Of a DNA stretch of 64,000 nt, positions 58,301 through 64,000 are shown piece by piece. Every line of letters begins with the position of its first letter. Positions within the stretch are counted from its first letter, which is position 1. Location: the NCBI GenBank assembly GCA_007922305.1, contig ML677387.1:1404227-1468226 (forward strand). The letters run 5' to 3'. Source of the DNA: Dermatemys mawii. Lineage: Eukaryota; Chordata; Testudines; Dermatemydidae. Under the pieces are notes generated by a model. The model did not search any database, was not told the origin of the DNA, and was given only the letters and a program-made list of their open reading frames with translations. Both the position numbers and the translations under genes were made by a program.

Positions 58301-61300
58301 GCTGTGAGTCAGTGCCCCGGCTCCTCTCTGCCCACAAGGAGCAGTGAGTCAGAGATGCAAGGGAGGAGATTCATGGCGTGTGTCATGGGCCAAAAGGCAC
58401 CTGCTATGAGCAATTCATTTTAAACCATTGTAAACTGTAACAGCAAATGGCAGAGCATCCCCCCTGCTCCCAGGAGAGCCCGGAAAGAAGTCCCAGTTCC
58501 CTGCTTTCTCTGGGGCTGCAGTCCGATCACTGGACAGAGCTGTAAGTGGAGAGGCCCTGCCTTTGAAAGTGGATTGGAATTGCCTCAAGGGTTTTTCATC
58601 ACTGATTTCCACACACCCGCCCCTTTCCCTGGTTACCGCTTGGGCTAATTCCATTGTTCGGCTGGCGATGGGACCCAGGAGTTTGGGGTGGGTTTGTTAG
58701 ATTCTGAAGTCTAGATGAAATCCTCTCTCTTCCTTGGTTGCATGGGCTCCACATGGTGAAATTTCCCCCCTGCCCCATCTCCCTTCCACAAGCCTGTTGG
58801 CTTAATGATCAGCCTTGAATGACTCCCTGTTTAAGCCTATCCAGGTGCATTGGGAAACTGCTCCGGTCTGTTTGTTATGTAAAGTTCCACCATTTGCAAG
58901 TGCCAGTTGCGTGGTTCCTTCCTTTCGGAATGTCCCTCCGGTGTCCGCCACCTGGGTGACATTTGCATTTGCACCCATCTGAGGAGGGGAGGGCTGGGGC
59001 CTTTCTGGTGCCGGGTGTTTCATGGAAACTGTTGCTGGGAGCAAGGCAGGTCTTGAAGGTCTCTGCAGTGTCTCAGGAGGGCCACTGGCACCTCTCCTGC
59101 AGCAACAATCCTGACACCGGCTCCCCACCTACCTGTGCAGTGCAGGTGGGACACGTCGCTCTAGCCCTTTACCTGATATAAACATCAGGAGAACGAAGGC
59201 CTCCCTGGGACACCCCTCACAGGCTGTGCATTTCCAGTTCCCGCTAGGTAAAGCACTGGGCCCGCAGTAAATGTTTCACAGAAAAGCCATGAATTATTGC
59301 CCCAAAATATCCATCTCCGGGATCTTTAATGCTGCTGCTGCTGCTTGCCAGGACCACAGCAAGTGCACATAGGGGAGAGGAGCGACAGCTGCTCGGCCAG
59401 GGATCGCTGTGTCCATCTGGGAGCTCAGTGCGAGGTTTTCATTTGAGCAGCCTCCCTTCTCACAAGGGTCCCGGCGGACGGAGGGGTTTGGAGGAGGATG
59501 CGGGTTTATTCCGGCTGGCTTCGTAAAGACACTTAAATGCCTCTTAATTAAATGCTGCTTCATCTCATACAAAATGTAGGAGAAGCGTGTTAACTTCCTT
59601 CCCCCAAGAATTGTGGAGACACCGCCGTTAGGAGGCACGTTGATTTTATGAATGTTTATAAAGGTCCATCAAACTCTTCTTCTGGGCCTAATGTGCTAAC
59701 AGCTGCCACATTTCTTCCCAGAGGTGGCAGCATTTCAGTGGTGGGTGAGACCGGTCCCTGCCTGGGACATCACCCAGGCGGAGTGAATGAACATCCATGA
59801 ATTGAGGCCATGGGTGGGGAAGATGCTGCAACAGGAAAAGATGGGGCGTTGTTACTGCTGCTTGGGGCTGTGTAGACAGGATCTTTTCATACTTCAGCTG
59901 GTTTCCAGAGATAATGGAGATATCCCAGAGGGCTTTCCCCTGCCATGGCGCCAGAGTTAAGTGCGCTTGGGGTCCATAACTTCCCTCCCTGGTTACCAAT
60001 CACCCTCTCCACGCTGGGCATGGGTTTCTCCTCCTCACAAGAGGAGCCGTGTTGGGTTTGGTTCCTCGTGAGTCTCCGTGCCTGGGACCCGGGGGATCGT
60101 GATCAGGCATGAGGAGAGCGCACAGGGGTGCTGAGTACCAGCTCAGGTTGCACTGCCCCTCGCCATGTTGCCAGGACGGAGGGAGGCTGTTCAGACTGAC
60201 CAGTCTCTGGTCATCAGAGTCCCCCCTGGAAAGGGGTTTCGTGCCAGCGCCCTCAGCCTGCCTGGGTTCACACAGACTCCAAACCGCCTACCGCCTGGCA
60301 CTGCTGCGGGATCCCAGGGAGGCACTGCCAGGCTCTGCAATAAAGCCCCATGCTGGCATCGCCAGGGAAAGTGCAGGGCAGGGCGGGGGGAGGGGGTGTG
60401 TCAGCGTAGCAAACTCTACAGGTGTAACTCCACCTGTGCACGCTGCTAGCTCCTCACGGCTTTCTGCACCGCCTGGCTGGCACCGCCAGAGCCAAGGGAG
60501 GCTGTTTCAGAGCATTCATGGCCCCGCTGCAGGGCACAGCACCACAGAGCAGCGACTCCCATGCTTCACTATTTCATTGGAGCCATTGCCTTGCACGGGG
60601 CAGGGCTGCTGCCAGTGGGGCCCGTGTCTTTCCCTCTCCACCCCTATGAGAACAGGCCTCAGAGCTACAGGTGGCTTCTCCTCTTGCGAGAGACAAGAGC
60701 TCCTGTGGCTGTGCTCTGCACCACGGACTCTGTCTCCTCATCACAGTGTGGCAGGGGCCGGGGCCGGGGCCTAGGTGATGGCCGGAGAGTTTGGAACGGA
60801 AAGATGTCTGTGTGCAGGGAGATGGGGGAATGACAGCCACCCCTGTCTGCAGCCAGGGATCTATTGGCAACCATAACCACTGAAACGGGCTGGGAGGGGA
60901 GTTGTTTGGGAAGTGTGTTGTGGACCCTGTGCTGGAATCCCCCGCAAGCACGCCAAGAGGCAGCCTTAAGGAACAGCAAAAAAGCGAGAAACGTTTGAAA
61001 TGGGAAGGAAGCCAATCCCCACCTCCCCGTAAGCACTTCCTGTCGGGATTAGCAGAGCTGCTGGGCATGTGTGCACACTCTTTCTTCAGGAAATACCTTT
61101 AGTAAGCCCTGGTGGGGGTCTCCATGGCAACCGGCGAGAGGACCTGCTGATCTAAGCCATTCACTTCTTTATTGTTCCCTGCATCTCTTTGTTGGCTGCT
61201 TTATTGCAATCACTCTGGCAAACACAGCCCTTTCGTGAGGGCCGGGTGCAGAATTTCTCCATTCCACCGGCCTCGGCTGGCCCAGGGCCATTTGCATGCA

Positions 61301-61957
61301 AAATCCTTAAAAAAATAAAGTAAAAAAAAAGAGCTGGCGTGAGAGTCTGGCTGAATTCCGAAGGGCTAAAGGTTAATCTACGCTGCTCCCTTCCCTCAGC
61401 TCTCCTACCCTGTGTCTCTCCCCTGCTCTGGCCTCTTTAACCTGCTGAAGAGTTTTCTCCTCTTGCTCTTTTTGAGATCGGGGCGAGGAACATTTTACTT
61501 GCTATGAAATTATTTCTCTCTCTTCCCCTTCAGCCTCCTCCCCCGAAAGAGGCCAGCTCTTTGAAAAGCTAACGACAGCTCTATGAACTTTGTGACATTT
61601 ACCATCTGGCTTGAACTTGCCAGACTAAATTCAGTTCTTTGCTCCCTTTCAAAGTAATAAAAGCTGCGGAGAGCTGGGGACGTTACATCATGCGTATACT
61701 TTTCAGATTTATTTCAAAGCAATTATACATTCCACCTGGGCCAGAATTGCTCCTCCTGTAGCAAGGGATGTCAGGTTTCCCCACAGGCTGTCACTCCCTC
61801 ACTAGCAGCCCCTAGCCCAGGAATGATGCTCCCTCCCTCCAGAAGCTCAAGTTACAGCCTCAGACTTGGAATTTGAAAAAGAAAAAGTTAAATGTAAAGG
61901 ATCTGGCGTTCTTCTCTCTTTTGGCCCAGCCCCCTGAAGGGCTGCTATGCAGCTGGA

Positions 61958-62026
61958 TTTGTACAATCACAGGTAATAAGCTCACAGATAATAAGCTTTG
62001 TACAATCACAGGTAATAAGCTCACAG
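61958..62026. repeat. 30-bp direct duplication, period 39
   Basis: A 30-base block starting tttgtacaatcacagg occurs identically at 61958-61987 and 61997-62026. The 9 bases between, ataataagc, look like part of a further partial copy. It lies just upstream of the CR1 fragment. Confidence 0.95.
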
Positions 62027-62069
62027 CTTGCAGCTTTTTCGTGGAAAAATTTATTTTAAATTTTGCCTC

Positions 62070-62400
62070 TATATTTAGCCCTGATGTGACCACTGCTGGA
62101 ATCCTGTGTCCGGTTCTGGTGCCCACAATTTGAGGAAGATGTTGATAAATTGGAGAGGGTTCAGAGAAGAGTCACGAGAATGATTAAAGGATTGGAAAAC
62201 CTGCCTTGTAGTGAGAGCTCAATCTATTTAGCTTAACAAAGAGAAGGTTCGGGGGTGACTTGATCACAGCCTGAGAGTAGCTACCTGGGGAACAAACATT
62301 TAATAAAGGGCTCTTCAATCTAGAAACATAGAATGTGACTCAATAGCTGGAAGCTGAAGCTAGACAAATTGAGACTGGGAATAAAGTGCACATTTATTTG
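62070..62400 (+). mobile_element. CR1 LINE fragment, 3' ORF2 region and tail
   Basis: The order ctgctggaatcctgtgtccggttctggtgcccacaatttgaggaagatgttgataaattggagagggttcagagaagagtcacgagaatgattaaagg, then gagagctcaatctatttagcttaacaaagagaagg, ggtgacttgatcacagcctg.gagtagctacct, and aaagggctcttcaatctag follows the CR1/L3 consensus as I know it, in the plus orientation. It is 5'-truncated and too damaged to code: only short open frames remain. Confidence 0.8.
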
Positions 62401-64000
62401 CTCTGTGGCAAACAGCTGGTGCTTGAGGGTGGAGGCCCATGTGGTGCCCCTGAGTCCACACGTTGCACTGCCCCACCTCAGAGAGACCTGATGAATGTGT
62501 GTGGGGGGGACTTTTCTTTGACTGGCATTTCGCATCAGCACTTTCAGGTCTCCCTACTCTCCTGAGGGCAAGAACTCCCCCACCTTTCTGCCCCCACTGA
62601 GACAAAGGGGAAGGAATGCCATACCGCAGCCCTAGGTAGTTTAAAATGTTTTTTAACTCTGATATTCCTTCTGTTTCCCCCAACCCCCCCACAACTCTTC
62701 CTGAACAGCTGCGGGGGGGTGGGCAGGAGCTCGGCCTCTTGCCTGGAGTTACTGTGCGGGAGTGACTACTGTTGGGTCTGTTACAGCCGAGAGCTGCCTG
62801 TTCAGTGCCTCCCTGCACAAAGGGAGAAAGACCAAGGGCTGGGAAGAAGGGCGGGGAGGTTATCCGGCTGATGAAGCCCTTGCTTCTGGGGTTGCTCTGC
62901 TGCCAGAGTTGAAGCCGAACAGCGTCCAGTACAGTTTAGCAGCCGGCGGCTTTGTCCCCCTCTGGAGGAGCTGCACCTGTTGGCTTGGTTTAAGTTACAG
63001 AGTAGTAGTGTGTATGAAAGAGACATTTCAGAGCCCAGTGATCAAACAGGCTCACCTTAATTAACATGCCCCAAGGACAAACCAGCATCACCACTCACAT
63101 AGCAGGCAGGCCTCTCCCAAGGGGAGAGGGTGGGGAGCTGTGGGCTCAGAGACTTCTGTGGGAATTGTGAGCCAAATGTTCTCATGGACTGCTGGCTTCT
63201 GTAATTCTGCTCCTGCTAGGGCCCGCTCGCCAGCCTCTGACAGGAATGTTTCCTAGGCAGGGAAAGCTTTTGGGGGCGGGGGGGGCGGGGTGTGGTTTTT
63301 TGTCCAGCCTACAGCAGGGATGGGACTGCAGGGGACAGAGCAGGAGCCCAATCAAATGTCTTTCCAACTTTCTGTCACCCAATGCTGAAAGCATCTGTCT
63401 GCCCCCCGAGTTGGACTCTGGTCTGCTGCTGTTCCGTGCCCACTTTAAGGGGCTGAGGGGTCGCCCAGGCAGCCAGACATCCCCATGTGACATACTCCAG
63501 AATTACCAGGTTGAAAGGCTGTCCTCCTATACCCCGACCACTCCTCCGCCCTGCTCTGGAGGCTGGAGAGTGCGTCTTCCTCTCTAGAGCACACACAAAG
63601 TGCAGACCGGCAGTTCCCAAGCCACCCGTGCCCGCCTCCTTTTAAAGGCACTCCATCCACCTGCCCCCGAAGAGCAAATCAGCATGGCTGGCGATCTGCT
63701 GGGATGCTACAGGCTTGTCCAAAGCAGGTGCATCCACCTCTCGGATTAGCTGCTGCACCCAGACTGGGCTTCCAAAGCCAGTGAAGGGGACATGAGTGAA
63801 TAAGCTGCCATTAAAATTAAGCTACCTTGATGCCAGATCTCTCTTTTTCTCTCTCTGCCCCCACCCCCCAGACCCCTTTTGTGCCTCCAATGGAAGCGCA
63901 TGACCTTGCTGGAGTATCTGGATGCTGGCTGTCTAACCCAGCTCCTCTGCTTCCAGAGGGGTTTGCTCCCCTGGACATGCTCATTAGCCTGCAAAGTCCT

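Larger units (their letters stand above)
51646..64000 (+). other. FGFR1 intron 2 (continues past the window)
   Basis: Starts with GTAAGA. No following exon is reached: the next FGFR1 exon, encoding the first immunoglobulin domain, is not present in any frame before 64000. Contents are worn repeats (T/A-rich fragment at 52060-52160, the 'aggagcctaag'-type fragment at 53580-53640), a short tandem duplication at 55289-55342, and a 30-base duplication and CR1 fragment near 62 kb. The rest is unremarkable. The acceptor-like ttctctctctgcccccaccccccag at about 63847-63871 is not followed by FGFR1 coding sequence. Confidence 0.8.

Noticed and set aside
63847..63920. Possible FGFR1 exon 3 after ...cccccaccccccag
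   Set aside because: The following translation does not resemble the FGFR1 first immunoglobulin-domain exon in any frame.

Overview
This is vertebrate nuclear DNA, most likely from a turtle and certainly from a sauropsid. It holds one recognisable host gene, the 5' end of FGFR1 on the plus strand. Three things support this. The signal-peptide exon at 51431-51645 encodes the FGFR1 leader in its sauropsid form, starting MFTWRC and ending PAPTLPDQ. There are CR1 LINE and MIR/CORE-SINE remnants. Many further dispersed repeats are ones I associate from memory with turtle genomes. Nothing here is prokaryotic: there are no operons, CRISPR arrays or ribosome-binding sites.

Layout. 1-40.3 kb is intergenic, upstream of FGFR1, with no exon that I can support. 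Its content is mobile DNA: a pair of tRNA-related SINE copies (368-565, 992-1180), a degenerate LTR (4886 to about 5435), a head-to-head MIR pair (9440-9870), a nearly complete but broken LTR retrotransposon (13951-19761), a 1.1-kb hAT-like DNA transposon with an 8-bp target duplication (22227-23321), a hairpin-forming repeat (29059-29152), a solo LTR of the same family as the retrotransposon (31994-32379), a small TIR element (36220-36387) and an unrelated minus-strand solo LTR with TATA and CCAAT motifs (36463-37331). From about 40.4 to 42.1 kb is a strong CpG island holding the presumed FGFR1 promoter and non-coding exon 1, with a donor at 41249. Intron 1 runs to 51430. Exon 2 carries a 10-codon uORF, the start codon and the first 91 coding bases. 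From 51646 to the window end is intron 2, and the next coding exon is not reached.

The most distinctive item is the retrotransposon. Its integrase lies upstream of reverse transcriptase, the Ty1/copia-like order, although its proteins are Ty3/gypsy-like. Its Gag carries a SCAN-like capsid segment. That combination fits the Gmr1-like lineage proposed as the source of the vertebrate SCAN domain. It is not a new type of system, but it is a well-preserved example: LTRs, primer-binding site, polypurine tract, CCHC knuckle, protease, integrase, RT and RNase H can all be placed, as can the lesions that inactivate it.

The second point of interest is the FGFR1 uORF, which appears conserved in length and spacing with the human transcript as I remember it. 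Many ORFs in the GC-rich parts are long by chance and are not annotated. Repeat family names are from memory and are kept general where I was unsure.
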